NCBI GenBank assembly: GCA_041690355.1
Contig: JAWLHK010000005.1
Coordinates: 213,694 to 277,693 of the forward strand
Length of the DNA stretch: 64,000 nucleotides
Source of the DNA: JAWLHK01 sp041690355 [NCBI: bacterium]
GTDB taxonomy: Bacteria > J088 > JAWLBW01
Reading direction: 5' to 3'
The notes below the pieces were generated by a model. It had not been told where the DNA came from and searched no databases. It saw only the letters and a list, made by a program, of their open reading frames with translations. A program made the position numbers and the translations under genes. Positions 35,036 through 42,890 of this stretch are shown here, in pieces (the first letter of the stretch is position 1; each line of letters opens with the position of its first letter).

Positions 35036-35063
35036 AGTGCCGAAAGGACCAAGGGAAAGAATC

Positions 35064-36359
35064 ATGGCAAAGACAAAGAGCCGGGCAGTTGTAGTGGCGG
35101 GCGTGCGCACACCGTTCGTGAAGGCGTTCGGGCCCTACACGAAGCTCGATACCATCGCGCTCGCCGACATCGCCGTCAAGGGACTTCTGGAAAAGACCGG
35201 GCTCGACACGTCGACGCTGAACGCGGTCGTGTGGGGCGGCGTCATTCTGCCGACCACCGCGCCGAACATCGGCCGCGAGGTCGTACTCGACCTGGGCCTG
35301 CCCCCGTCGGTCGAAGCGATGACCGTGACGCGAGCCTGCGCGTCGGGACTGCAGGCGATCACCGATGCCGTCGCGCTCATCGATCGCGGCGAGGCCGACG
35401 TCGTCATCGCCGGCGGCAGCGACTCGACCAGCAACGTCGGGGTCGAGCTGCCCAACGACCTCGTGCACGCCTTCGCGCCGCTGGCGCTCGGCGGCAAGGC
35501 GGGACCGCTCGATTACCTGGGCGCCGTGAAGGATCTGTTCCCCTTTAAGAACGTCCTGCCGCGCCGTCCGCAGATCGCCGAGCGCACCACGGGCGAGCTC
35601 ATGGGCGAGTCGGCGGAGAAGATGGCCGGCATCAACCAGATCGGCCGCGAAGCCCAGGACGAGCTGACCCTGCGCTCGCACCAGCGCGCCGCCGCCGGCT
35701 ACGAGCAGGGGATTCTGACGGAAGAGATCGTGCCGGTGACGAACCCCGACGGTGAGACCATCGCGCGCGACGGACTTCTTCGCGGCGACACGACACTCGA
35801 GAAGCTCGCGAAACTGCGCCCGGTCTTCAAGGAAGGGGGCACGTTGACCGCCGGCAACTCAACCGCGCTCACCGACGGCGCCGCCGCCGTGCTGCTCATG
35901 AGCGAAGAAAAGGCCCGCGAGCTGGGCTACACGCCGCTGGCCCGCTTCTCGAGCTGGGCCTACGTCGGCGTCGACCCGCGCGATCAGCTGCTCATTGGAC
36001 CCGCGCTCGCCATGCCGCTGGCCCTGCAGCGCGCCGGTCTCGAACTGGACGATGTGGATCTGGTGGACATGCATGAGGCCTTCGCCGCCCAGGTGCTCAG
36101 CAACCTCAAGATGCTCGAGAGCGACGAGTGGGCCCGCACGCGTCTCGGCCGCGACAAGGCGGTGGGCAAGGTCGACCCCGAGAAGCTCAACGTGCTCGGC
36201 AGCTCGCTCGCGCTGGGGCATCCGTTCGGGGCGACCGGCGCGCGCATGGTCACGACCATGAGCCGCGAACTGCACCGCAGCGGCAAGCGTTATGCCGTGC
36301 TGGGAATCTGCGCCGCGGGGGGCCTCGGTGCCGGCGCGGTGCTCGAGCGCGTCGACTGA
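35064..36359 (+). CDS. fadI: Acetyl-CoA C-acyltransferase (thiolase, FadI/FadA2-type)
   Basis: This 431-residue thiolase cleaves or forms 3-oxoacyl-CoA. The nucleophile is Cys92 in TRACASGLQAI. His is in LGHPFGATGAR and the second Cys in GICAAGGLGAG. The start at ATG 35064 follows AAGGGAAAG. A frame beginning upstream would run through the heptamer repeat and is rejected. Together with the HMw-FabG, MaoC-type dehydratase and TetR it forms most of a beta-oxidation or acyl-chain remodelling cycle. The missing acyl-CoA dehydrogenase must be elsewhere. A terminator follows. Confidence 0.92.
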   Translation: MAKTKSRAVVVAGVRTPFVKAFGPYTKLDTIALADIAVKGLLEKTGLDTSTLNAVVWGGVILPTTAPNIGREVVLDLGLPPSVEAMTVTRACASGLQAITDAVALIDRGEADVVIAGGSDSTSNVGVELPNDLVHAFAPLALGGKAGPLDYLGAVKDLFPFKNVLPRRPQIAERTTGELMGESAEKMAGINQIGREAQDELTLRSHQRAAAGYEQGILTEEIVPVTNPDGETIARDGLLRGDTTLEKLAKLRPVFKEGGTLTAGNSTALTDGAAAVLLMSEEKARELGYTPLARFSSWAYVGVDPRDQLLIGPALAMPLALQRAGLELDDVDLVDMHEAFAAQVLSNLKMLESDEWARTRLGRDKAVGKVDPEKLNVLGSSLALGHPFGATGARMVTTMSRELHRSGKRYAVLGICAAGGLGAGAVLERVD

Positions 36360-36379
36360 CTTCTCTCCCGTGACTGGGG

Positions 36380-36422
36380 AACCGCGGAATTCCGGGCACA
36401 CCCGGCGTTCCGCGGTTTTTTT
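36380..36422 (+). terminator. Rho-independent terminator after the thiolase gene
   Basis: A ten-base stem AACCGCGGAA (36380-36389) pairs with TTCCGCGGTT (36408-36417), with an inner CCGGG/CCCGG extension. It is followed by a run of T to 36422. It lies 20 bases after the fadI stop. Confidence 0.9.
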
Positions 36423-36433
36423 ATTGCGCGGGC

Positions 36434-37411
36434 TCAGGCGCCGGGCGGGAGGATGCGGATGGGCGGCAGATCGACCAGTTCATGCGTCGACGATGCGATG
36501 GAGATGCCCGCCTGTTCGAACTCGTCCAGGATGTCGCGGCTCAACCGGTCCTTCAGCTCGCGGATTCCGTGCTCCCGGGCGATGAAGCGTACCGTGAGCT
36601 CGACGCCGTCCTGCGTCAGCCGGTAATAAACGCGTGCGGCGACACTCGCGCGCTCGACGAAATACCGCCGCTGAAGCTCCTGCAGCGCGTCTTCACTGAG
36701 TTCCGCATGCGAAACCGTATGCCGCTCGGCGGCGGCCAGCATGATCGCCTCGGCACGCCGGCGGTCTGATCGGTAGGCGACGTTGATGCGCAGTTCTTCC
36801 CACAGGAACGGAAAATCCGCCGTGTAGTTGTACACCGGTTCGTCGAAGATACGGCCGTTCGAGATGGTCACGATGCGCCCGGTGTACTGGCGCGAGGCGA
36901 CCCACATGGCCGGATCGGGCATGCGCACGTCAGGGGGCTGGCCCATCTCCATGATGGTCGTGCGGGTGTAGCCGAGCGCAATGACGTCACCACGCACGCC
37001 CCCCATGAGAATCCGGTCGCCGACGTTGAAGATGTTCCCCCGCAGGATGACGAAGTAGCCGGCGATCGCGGTCACGACCTTCTGCAGTGCGAACACAAGG
37101 CCTGCCGAAACGAGCCCCAGCCCGGTGGTCAGCCGGGAGGGGTCGTCGAACCAGATGGAGAGAAACCCGAGGAGGAACAGGAGGCCGACAAGGAGCTTCG
37201 AGAACTGGCTCGCCCACAGCGAAGGGCGCGCTCCCGGCTTACGCAGGCGGCGCGTGAGCCCCCGCAGAAGCCGCCCGAGCCCCCAGACCAGGAGAACGAG
37301 GGCAATCGTGAAGAGCAGCTTCGTGAGATTTTCGCCGGTCACCCCGACGAGACGGACGCCGAAAATCTGTACGGCCTGATTGGGCCCGACGAGCTCGACC
37401 ACTCCATCCAT
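36434..37411 (-). CDS. Mechanosensitive ion channel protein (MscS family)
   Basis: The protein has 325 residues. Three hydrophobic helices (about 30-50, 70-90, 95-120) lead into the MscS beta domain: GLVSAGLVFALQKVVTAIAGYFVILRGNIFNVGDRILMGGVRGDV is the conserved pore-helix/beta-domain junction and TISNGRIFDEPVYNYT follows. It opens under membrane tension to release solutes during osmotic downshock. It converges with fadI and appears monocistronic. Its upstream region holds heptamer repeats. Confidence 0.9.
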   Translation of the reverse strand: MDGVVELVGPNQAVQIFGVRLVGVTGENLTKLLFTIALVLLVWGLGRLLRGLTRRLRKPGARPSLWASQFSKLLVGLLFLLGFLSIWFDDPSRLTTGLGLVSAGLVFALQKVVTAIAGYFVILRGNIFNVGDRILMGGVRGDVIALGYTRTTIMEMGQPPDVRMPDPAMWVASRQYTGRIVTISNGRIFDEPVYNYTADFPFLWEELRINVAYRSDRRRAEAIMLAAAERHTVSHAELSEDALQELQRRYFVERASVAARVYYRLTQDGVELTVRFIAREHGIRELKDRLSRDILDEFEQAGISIASSTHELVDLPPIRILPPGA

Positions 37412-37459
37412 CCACCCATTTTTTCGCGGATCGCCGGGAGGCGTAAGGGGGCAACCTGC

Positions 37460-37493
37460 AAATTGACGATTGACAATTTACGATTGACGATTT
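37460..37493. repeat. Heptanucleotide tandem repeat (ATTGACG)n
   Basis: Four full units in tandem (ATTGACG, ATTGACA, ATTTACG, ATTGACG) plus a partial one lie upstream of the mscS start. A related array with ATTTACG-like units occurs at 61886-61903. Confidence 0.85.
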
Positions 37494-37532
37494 GCCGGCA
37501 AGAACCTTGAGACACGTTGCCTTTGCCTCATT

Positions 37533-37553
37533 GGCGCCCGGCGCTCAGCGCTT
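37533..37553. repeat. Heptanucleotide tandem repeat (GGCGCTC)n
   Basis: The units are GGCGCCC, GGCGCTC and AGCGCTT. The last two are repeated exactly, in the same order, at 61988-62001. Confidence 0.75.
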
Positions 37554-37593
37554 CACCCGGTGACGACGGGAACGACCCTGGTTCGACGGGGGA

Positions 37594-37980
37594 CTACTCT
37601 TCGCGGCGGGAACCCGCTTCGCGGGCAAAGCGCACGAACTCCTCGATCGTCGGCTCGGGGTCACGGTCTTCGACTTCGACGGGGGGCGCCGCGGTTACCT
37701 GGGCCAGAACGAAGGGCGCCACGATGATCATCTGGAACATCGTGCCGGGCACGTCATGCCAGGCGCGCATCTCGTCGGGGAGCGGGCGACGCAGCAGCCC
37801 GCCGGCCAGCCAGTCCTGCACGCGCGGCGCATCGTTCTCGGCCATGGCCGCCGCCACTTCTACCAGATCGAGCGTCTCGGCGGCCAGAAAGACGTGATCG
37901 CGGCGCGCGTGCGGCTCGAGGTCGCGCCAGAGGGCGGGTATCCGTTCGCCGCGGAGGCGGCTGCGTAAATCGTCGGTCAT
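37594..37980 (-). CDS. DUF2288 family protein
   Basis: This 128-residue protein starts at ATG 37980 behind GGAAG; a longer frame overlapping the Ycf46 promoter is rejected. The core pattern (LW.DLEPHARRDHVFLAAETLDLVEVAAAMAENDAPRVQDWLAGGLL, then an 'MIIVAPFVLAQ' strand) matches the small DUF2288 family of unknown function. The C-terminal 30 residues are an acidic tail. It diverges from the Ycf46 operon. Confidence 0.72.
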   Translation of the reverse strand: MTDDLRSRLRGERIPALWRDLEPHARRDHVFLAAETLDLVEVAAAMAENDAPRVQDWLAGGLLRRPLPDEMRAWHDVPGTMFQMIIVAPFVLAQVTAAPPVEVEDRDPEPTIEEFVRFAREAGSRREE

Positions 37981-38037
37981 AGACTTCCATTGTAGCTCCC
38001 CGGCAGAATGCCCCGCACCCCGGTCGGCCGGGCTGAT

Positions 38038-38067
38038 TTGCGGTCGGCGCGGCCGGCGCGGTATGCT
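38038..38067 (+). promoter_or_regulatory. Promoter of the Ycf46 operon
   Basis: TTGCGG at 38038-38043 and TATGCT at 38062-38067 are separated by 18 bases. The ATG at 38075 lies seven bases after the -10, with no ribosome-binding site in between, so the mRNA is probably leaderless. Confidence 0.5.
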
Positions 38068-38074
38068 TGCTCCC

Positions 38075-39649
38075 ATGACGCAGAGCGATTCCGGCCCCAC
38101 CCAGCAGGCCTTGCGCGAAATCGACACCCTCGTCCGCGCCCGGTACCCGATTCTGTATCTGCTGACGCACGAAGAAACGCGGCTCGAGTCGCTGCTCTTT
38201 CATCTGGCCCGCAAGCAGAACAAGGAGCTGTTCACCTGGACGGCGACGCAGGGGCTCAACCACTTCGACAATACGCCGGCCGCGCGGCGCCCGAGCGGCA
38301 AGTTCAACGATCCGGCCGAAGTGCTGCAGCATATCGGTGAGAGTTCGGTGTCGGCGCTCTTCCTCCTCAAGGACTTCCATCCCTTTCTCGACGATCCGCA
38401 CATCGTCCGCCGGCTGCGCGATCTGGCCCATGATCTCAAAGGCTCCTACAAGAACATCCTGATCTCTTCGCCGCGGCTGAACCTGCCCGTCGAACTCGAC
38501 AAGGAAATCACGCTCATCGATTTCCCGTTTCCGGATACGACAGAGCTGATGGAGCTGCTGAAGAGCGTCTCGCGAAGCGTCAAGGCGACGAACCGGGCCG
38601 TCGTCGAGCTCACGAACGAACAGGCGGCCGAACTCGTGCGGGCGGCGCAGGGACTTACGCTGACCGAGGCCGAGAATGCCTTCTCGAAAGCCGTCGTCAG
38701 CGACGGCCGCCTGAGCCAGGACGACATCGAACTCGTTCTGCGCGAGAAGCAGCAGGTCATCCGCAAGAGCGGCATGCTCGAATTCTACGCCACCGACGCC
38801 GGCATGACCGACGTGGGGGGGCTCGGTAATCTCAAGTACTGGCTGAGCGTCCGCGGCAAAGGATTCTCTGCCGAAGCCGCCCATTTCGGCCTCCCGGTGC
38901 CCAAGGGGGTGCTCCTGCTGGGCGCGCCCGGATGCGGCAAGAGCCTCACCGCGAAGGCGGTCGCGTCGGCCTGGCGCCTGCCGCTGGTGAAACTCGACTT
39001 CGGCCACGTCTTCTCGGGGCTCGTCGGCAGCTCCGAAGAAAACATGCGCCGCGCGCTCAAGGTCGCCGAGGGGGTCGCGCCCTGCGTTCTCTGGATTGAT
39101 GAAATCGAGAAGGGCCTGTCGGGCAACCAGAGCGGGGGCTCCGACGGCGGCACGGCGGCGCGCGTCTTCGGTACGTTTCTCACCTGGATGCAGGAGAAGA
39201 CGGCGCGCGTCTTCGTGATTGCGACGGCGAACCGCATCGACGCCCTCCCCCCAGAGCTGCTGCGCCGCGGCCGGTTCGACGAAATCTTCTTCATGGATTT
39301 GCCCGACGAACGCGCCCGCCGCGAGATCCTCACCATCCACCTCAAGAAACGCAGCCGGATTCCCGAGGAGTTCGAGCTCGATCGGATTGCGTCGGCGCTC
39401 GAAGGGTTCTCAGGGGCCGAAATCGAGCATTGCGTGGTCGAAGGTATGTTTGCCGCCTTCCACCACCGTCAGGAACTGAAGTCCGACGATATCCTCGCGG
39501 CCGCGCGCGAAACGGTTCCGCTCAGCGTCACCTATAAAGAAGAGCTCGCCCGGTCGCGCGAGTGGGCCCGCAACCGCGCCCGCCCGGCCGATCATCCCCC
39601 TGAAAACGCGGGGGCGAAGGACCGGACTTCGCACCTGGAGCTGTCATGA
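38075..39649 (+). CDS. Ycf46-type AAA ATPase
   Basis: The protein has 524 residues. The N-terminal 240 residues hold a RecA-like degenerate domain ending in a helical region (EKQQVIRKSGMLEFY). A single AAA module follows: Walker A GAPGCGKS (about 283-290), Walker B VLWIDEIEK (about 339-347), sensor FVIATANR, and arginine fingers in LLRRGRFDE. This is the COG0464/Ycf46 layout known from cyanobacteria and plastids, where the role is unclear. Here it heads an operon with a membrane protein, DUF1257 (Ycf35), DUF2997 and a radical SAM protein. I start at 38075 (an alternative ATG is at 38063). Confidence 0.88.
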   Translation: MTQSDSGPTQQALREIDTLVRARYPILYLLTHEETRLESLLFHLARKQNKELFTWTATQGLNHFDNTPAARRPSGKFNDPAEVLQHIGESSVSALFLLKDFHPFLDDPHIVRRLRDLAHDLKGSYKNILISSPRLNLPVELDKEITLIDFPFPDTTELMELLKSVSRSVKATNRAVVELTNEQAAELVRAAQGLTLTEAENAFSKAVVSDGRLSQDDIELVLREKQQVIRKSGMLEFYATDAGMTDVGGLGNLKYWLSVRGKGFSAEAAHFGLPVPKGVLLLGAPGCGKSLTAKAVASAWRLPLVKLDFGHVFSGLVGSSEENMRRALKVAEGVAPCVLWIDEIEKGLSGNQSGGSDGGTAARVFGTFLTWMQEKTARVFVIATANRIDALPPELLRRGRFDEIFFMDLPDERARREILTIHLKKRSRIPEEFELDRIASALEGFSGAEIEHCVVEGMFAAFHHRQELKSDDILAAARETVPLSVTYKEELARSREWARNRARPADHPPENAGAKDRTSHLELS

Positions 39650-40008
39650 AAGGCGAACGCTTTTCGCGGCTCGAGACCCAGACGCCGGCGCCCATCGAGC
39701 CGGCGCACACGCCTTTCCGGCGCAAACTCGAGACGACGCCGACGCAACTCCCTTCTGCCGACCAGGCCGTGGGCTCGACGCGCGATGCCAGGATTCTCGC
39801 CGGCATCGATGAAGCAGAGCGGCAACAAAAGATGGAGGGAGCGCGGCGGCGGATCAGCGAGGCCCGCTCGCGCCTCGTCGTACCCGGCCTGCTGCTGGCT
39901 TTCGCGCTGCTGCCGCTGATTACGGGAACGGCGCTGGGTCGGCGCGGCCTTCTTCTTTCCCTTCTCGCAGGTCTGGCCGTCTACTGGATCCGCCGGAGAA
40001 CACCATGA
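39646..40008 (+). CDS. Small membrane protein of the Ycf46 operon
   Basis: The protein has 120 residues. The N-terminal 70 residues are charged and helical (RILAGIDEAERQQKMEGARRRISEARSR). Two adjacent hydrophobic helices (VVPGLLLAFALLPLITGTAL and LLLSLLAGLAVYWI) close it. It overlaps both neighbours by four bases (ATGA each side), so it is part of the operon. It may tether the ATPase to the membrane. No family recognised. Confidence 0.7.
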   Translation: MKGERFSRLETQTPAPIEPAHTPFRRKLETTPTQLPSADQAVGSTRDARILAGIDEAERQQKMEGARRRISEARSRLVVPGLLLAFALLPLITGTALGRRGLLLSLLAGLAVYWIRRRTP

Positions 40009-40370
40009 GCAACAGCGTGGGCGTCGACGTCATCATCACCTCTCTGGACACCCTTCGTGAGGCGCTGTCCGACCTGAAGCTGGCCCGCGAAGACCTGCGG
40101 GAGCTCGAGTGCCAAGGGCAGAAGACGCGCGTCGATTTCACCATCCGCACCGAGCAGGGCGAGCGCATCGGCGTGCGCCAGAACCGCGAGGGGGTCGAGT
40201 TCGTTCTCCAGAAAGATACGCAGACGGCCCGCGAGGCGCTTAACCGCATCCGGCAGTCCTATGCGCGGCTCAAGGTACTCGATGAAGTAAAACGCATGGG
40301 TTACCAGCAGGTTAAAGAAGAAAAACTTTCCGACGGCTCGGTCCGTCTCGTGGTGCAGCGATGGCGGTAA
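40005..40370 (+). CDS. DUF1257 (Ycf35-like) protein
   Basis: This 121-residue protein has the DUF1257/Ycf35 pattern: a first strand-helix pair (VDVIITSLDTLREALSDLKL), a central ERIGVRQNREGVEFVLQ and the tail YARLKVLDEVKRMGYQQVKEE. Ycf35 is found in cyanobacteria and plastids with no settled function. Its pairing with Ycf46 and DUF2997 here copies the cyanobacterial gene set in a lineage without photosynthesis genes in view. Confidence 0.8.
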   Translation: MSNSVGVDVIITSLDTLREALSDLKLAREDLRELECQGQKTRVDFTIRTEQGERIGVRQNREGVEFVLQKDTQTAREALNRIRQSYARLKVLDEVKRMGYQQVKEEKLSDGSVRLVVQRWR

Positions 40371-40564
40371 AACAGGAACTGCTGATTACGATCGAACCCG
40401 ACGGCTCGCTGCGCATCAAGACGCAGGGTTTCAAAGGGGCTGCGTGCGAAGAAGAAATCAAGCCGCTCGAGAAAGCCCTGGGCAAGGTCACCGAACGGCA
40501 ACGGACGTCGGAGTACTACCAGAAGGCGGATGTGAAAGTTGGCGTCGGCACCCGCGCAAAGTGA
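40361..40564 (+). CDS. DUF2997 family small protein
   Basis: This 67-residue protein shows the DUF2997 pattern: LLITIEPDGSLRIKTQGFKGAACEEEIKPLEKALGKV, with one conserved Cys, then a short tail ending SEYYQKADV. It overlaps DUF1257 by ten bases and the radical SAM gene by 26, so translation is probably coupled. Function unknown. Confidence 0.75.
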   Translation: MAVKQELLITIEPDGSLRIKTQGFKGAACEEEIKPLEKALGKVTERQRTSEYYQKADVKVGVGTRAK

Positions 40565-41456
40565 CATCGTCATCACGCCTGACGGCCGCGTCCACATCAG
40601 CTTTTTCTGGAGCGAGCTCGAACCGCTGCGCGCCGCCCTGCGGGGAACCGCACCAAACCCATCTGCGCAACCGCCGGCGGTACCGGCCGTAAGCGCGCCG
40701 GCTGGGACAACCGCGGCCTTGGACGTGCCGATCGACGAATACCGCGCGTGTACGCTCTGCCCCAGAGCCTGCGGGTTCGACCGCACCGCCCGTGTTCATC
40801 CGCTGTGCGGCGACGCGACTCTGCGCGTTTCGACGTGGGGTCTGACCCTCGGCGATGAGGAACCGATTCGCGGAACGCGCGGATCGGGCGCCGTCATGCT
40901 CGGCGGTTGCCCGCTTACGTGCCCCTCGTGCCATAACCCCGAAATGGTCCGCGGCGGCCGCCCGACAAGCCCCGCCGAGCTTGCAGACATCGCCTGGGAG
41001 CTCGCGCGGCAGGGCGCGCACAACCTCCAGATACTTTCTCCCACGGTGCACCTGCCGGCCCTGCGCGTCGTTCTGGGAGAACTGAAGCGGGCACGCTATC
41101 CGCTGCCGGTCGTGTGGAAGAGCAGCGGCTACGAATCGGTCGAGGAGCTGCGGAAGCTCGCCGGTCTGGTCGACATCTATCTGCCCGATCTCAAGTACGG
41201 CCCCCGGTCGGCCTGGGCGCGCCAGGCCGGCGCCCCGGATTACTTCGAGGTTGCAAGGGCGGCGCTATCGGAAATGTCGTCGCAGGCAGGTCCGCTCCGA
41301 CTGGACAACGATGGCGTCGCCGTCCGGGGGGTTCTCGTCCGGCACGTGCAGGCGCCGCTTCCGGATGAAGAACGCGACCGGGTGCGCGCCCTGCTGCGCA
41401 GCCTCCCCCCTGGCGTCGTGGCCTCGGAGATGGACACGTTCGTCCGGCTTGAGTAG
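40539..41456 (+). CDS. Radical SAM protein, PflA/PflX-like
   Basis: About 305 residues from a TTG at 40539 with AGGCGGA nine bases upstream; no ATG is available before the conserved part. A short strand (DIVITPDGRVHI) resembles the preceding DUF2997 protein. CTLCPRACGFDR is a first Cys cluster, as in PflX proteins. GGCPLTCPSCHNPEM supplies the CxxxCxxC that binds the SAM-cleaving [4Fe-4S] cluster. The rest follows the COG1313 pattern (LPDLKYG). It may modify a partner protein, possibly a member of this operon. The substrate is unknown. Confidence 0.82.
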   Translation: MASAPAQSDIVITPDGRVHISFFWSELEPLRAALRGTAPNPSAQPPAVPAVSAPAGTTAALDVPIDEYRACTLCPRACGFDRTARVHPLCGDATLRVSTWGLTLGDEEPIRGTRGSGAVMLGGCPLTCPSCHNPEMVRGGRPTSPAELADIAWELARQGAHNLQILSPTVHLPALRVVLGELKRARYPLPVVWKSSGYESVEELRKLAGLVDIYLPDLKYGPRSAWARQAGAPDYFEVARAALSEMSSQAGPLRLDNDGVAVRGVLVRHVQAPLPDEERDRVRALLRSLPPGVVASEMDTFVRLE

Positions 41457-41519
41457 CCCTCCATTTCCCTTTCCGCATCGGGTGTGGAACAATCTTGGTT
41501 CCCCGAACTCGAGGTTCAC

Positions 41520-42095
41520 ATGCCGTTGTGGATGGCCCGCCTCTTTCTGCGCATCACCGGTTGGAAAGCCGACGGCGTGCGCCCCGACGTTCCCAAGTAC
41601 GTCCTCATCGCCGCGCCGCACACGACCAACTGGGATTTTCCGTTCACGCTCGCCTTCGCGGCCGTCTTCGGCATCCGCATCCGGTGGATGGGCAAGCACA
41701 CCCTTTTTCGCTGGCCCTTCGGCTGGTTCATGCGCGCCGTCGGCGGAATTCCCATCCGCCGCGAACGCAACAACGACCTGGTGCGCACGATGGCCGACGA
41801 CTTCGGCAATCATGAGCAGCTCGCCCTGACCGTTCCCGTCGAAGGAACGCGCTCGAGGGTCGAGTACTGGAAGTCGGGCTTCTATCACATCGCGCGCCAG
41901 GCGGGCGTGCCCATCGTGCCCGGCTACCTGGACTACGCGCGCAAACGGGGCGGATTCGGGCCCGCGCTCATGCCCAGCGGCGACCTCAAGGCCGACATGG
42001 ACAAACTGCGCGCCTTCTACGCCGACAAGATCGGCAAGTTCCCCGAGCTCTTCGGTCCCGTGCGCCTGCGCGAAGAGGCCGACCTGCGCGCTTGA
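41520..42095 (+). CDS. PlsC-like 1-acyl-sn-glycerol-3-phosphate acyltransferase
   Basis: This 191-residue protein starts at ATG 41520 with GAGG five bases upstream. HTTNWD is the HX4D catalytic motif of glycerolipid acyltransferases. GGIPIRRERNND and VPVEGTRSRVEYWKSGFYHIA are the acceptor-binding and PEGTR-like blocks. It probably transfers an acyl chain onto a lysophospholipid-type acceptor at the inner membrane. A hydrophobic N-terminal stretch may anchor it. Confidence 0.85.
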   Translation: MPLWMARLFLRITGWKADGVRPDVPKYVLIAAPHTTNWDFPFTLAFAAVFGIRIRWMGKHTLFRWPFGWFMRAVGGIPIRRERNNDLVRTMADDFGNHEQLALTVPVEGTRSRVEYWKSGFYHIARQAGVPIVPGYLDYARKRGGFGPALMPSGDLKADMDKLRAFYADKIGKFPELFGPVRLREEADLRA

Positions 42096-42140
42096 AAAAG
42101 AAGCCGCAGCGAAGCTTTCACCCGCTTCCGCTGCGGCTTC
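42095..42140 (-). terminator. Terminator of the lipoprotein gene at 42181
   Basis: A long hairpin (GAAGCCGCAGCG at 42100-42111 with its complement at 42129-42140, extended by GAAGC/GCTTC) has an A-run at 42095-42099. On the minus strand this reads hairpin then T-run. It lies about 40 bases past the stop of the minus-strand lipoprotein gene and has no T-run on the plus side. Confidence 0.8.
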
Positions 42141-42180
42141 GTAGCCGCGCAAGAACCGGCCTGCATCCGCCTACATCAGC

Positions 42181-42699
42181 TTACATCCGAGTGATGCGCG
42201 TAGCGCGCCAGTTCTCAGCCTGCTCCGGGGCCGAAGAGAGTGCGAAGTAGTACTCCTGCCCCTGCTGAAGAAGCTGCGCCTGATCGGACTTCAGTTTGAC
42301 GTGACGCTCGCCCGATTGCGTTTCGATCGTGGCGATGTCCTTCTGGACGGAGCGCACATTGCCGACGAACGACTTGTCTTCGAGCATCGCCTCCTGTCGT
42401 TCCGTGCGCGTCGCCTGCTGCATCGTCTTCACGGACTCGACTTCGGGCAGGGGTACGGCCGTGACCTGCACGACGTCGCCACGCTCGATCCCCTGCAGCT
42501 GGCGCTGATCCGCCTGAAACTCGACGGTCGACCCCGCGACCGCCAGGGTCAACGCGTCCTGCCCGACGTCCTGAACCATTCCTTCAATCCGTGTTTCTTC
42601 GATGGGCTGTGACGCCTGTACCTGTGGCCCGGTCTGCGAAGCGCACCCGCTCGACAGGCCGAGCGCCGCGGCAAAAGCCAGTGTTGCTACACCTTTCAT
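42181..42699 (-). CDS. Hypothetical lipoprotein
   Basis: This 172-residue protein starts at ATG 42699, behind AAAGGAGAG. Leader LAFAAALGLSSGCAS has a lipobox (Cys about residue 19). The mature part carries short beta-strands separated by turns (IEGMVQDVGQDALTLAV, GDVVQVTAVPLPEVE, FVGNVRSVQKDIATIETQSG), like two OB-fold or SH3-like modules that recur in envelope proteins. A longer in-frame reading covers the intergenic region and is rejected. It is terminated by the hairpin at 42095-42140. Confidence 0.7.
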   Translation of the reverse strand: MKGVATLAFAAALGLSSGCASQTGPQVQASQPIEETRIEGMVQDVGQDALTLAVAGSTVEFQADQRQLQGIERGDVVQVTAVPLPEVESVKTMQQATRTERQEAMLEDKSFVGNVRSVQKDIATIETQSGERHVKLKSDQAQLLQQGQEYYFALSSAPEQAENWRATRITRM

Positions 42700-42890
42700 G
42701 GCTTGTCTCTCCTTTGGTTGAATGCAACGCCAGAGTCTCCATACAGATACAACGGCGCAGGCCGTCGCAAAAGTCCGGGGGCTCGGCTCGCAGGGGTCTG
42801 TGCATCGCGCCGAGCCTTCACGAGCGGCGGGCATCGACACACGTCCGTCTCTGGTGAGCGGCGCAGCGGCGTGATACCGTACTGGGACCC

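Noticed and set aside
35009-37553. Heptamer arrays as a CRISPR array
   Set aside because: Units are seven bases in direct contact with no spacers and no cas genes nearby.
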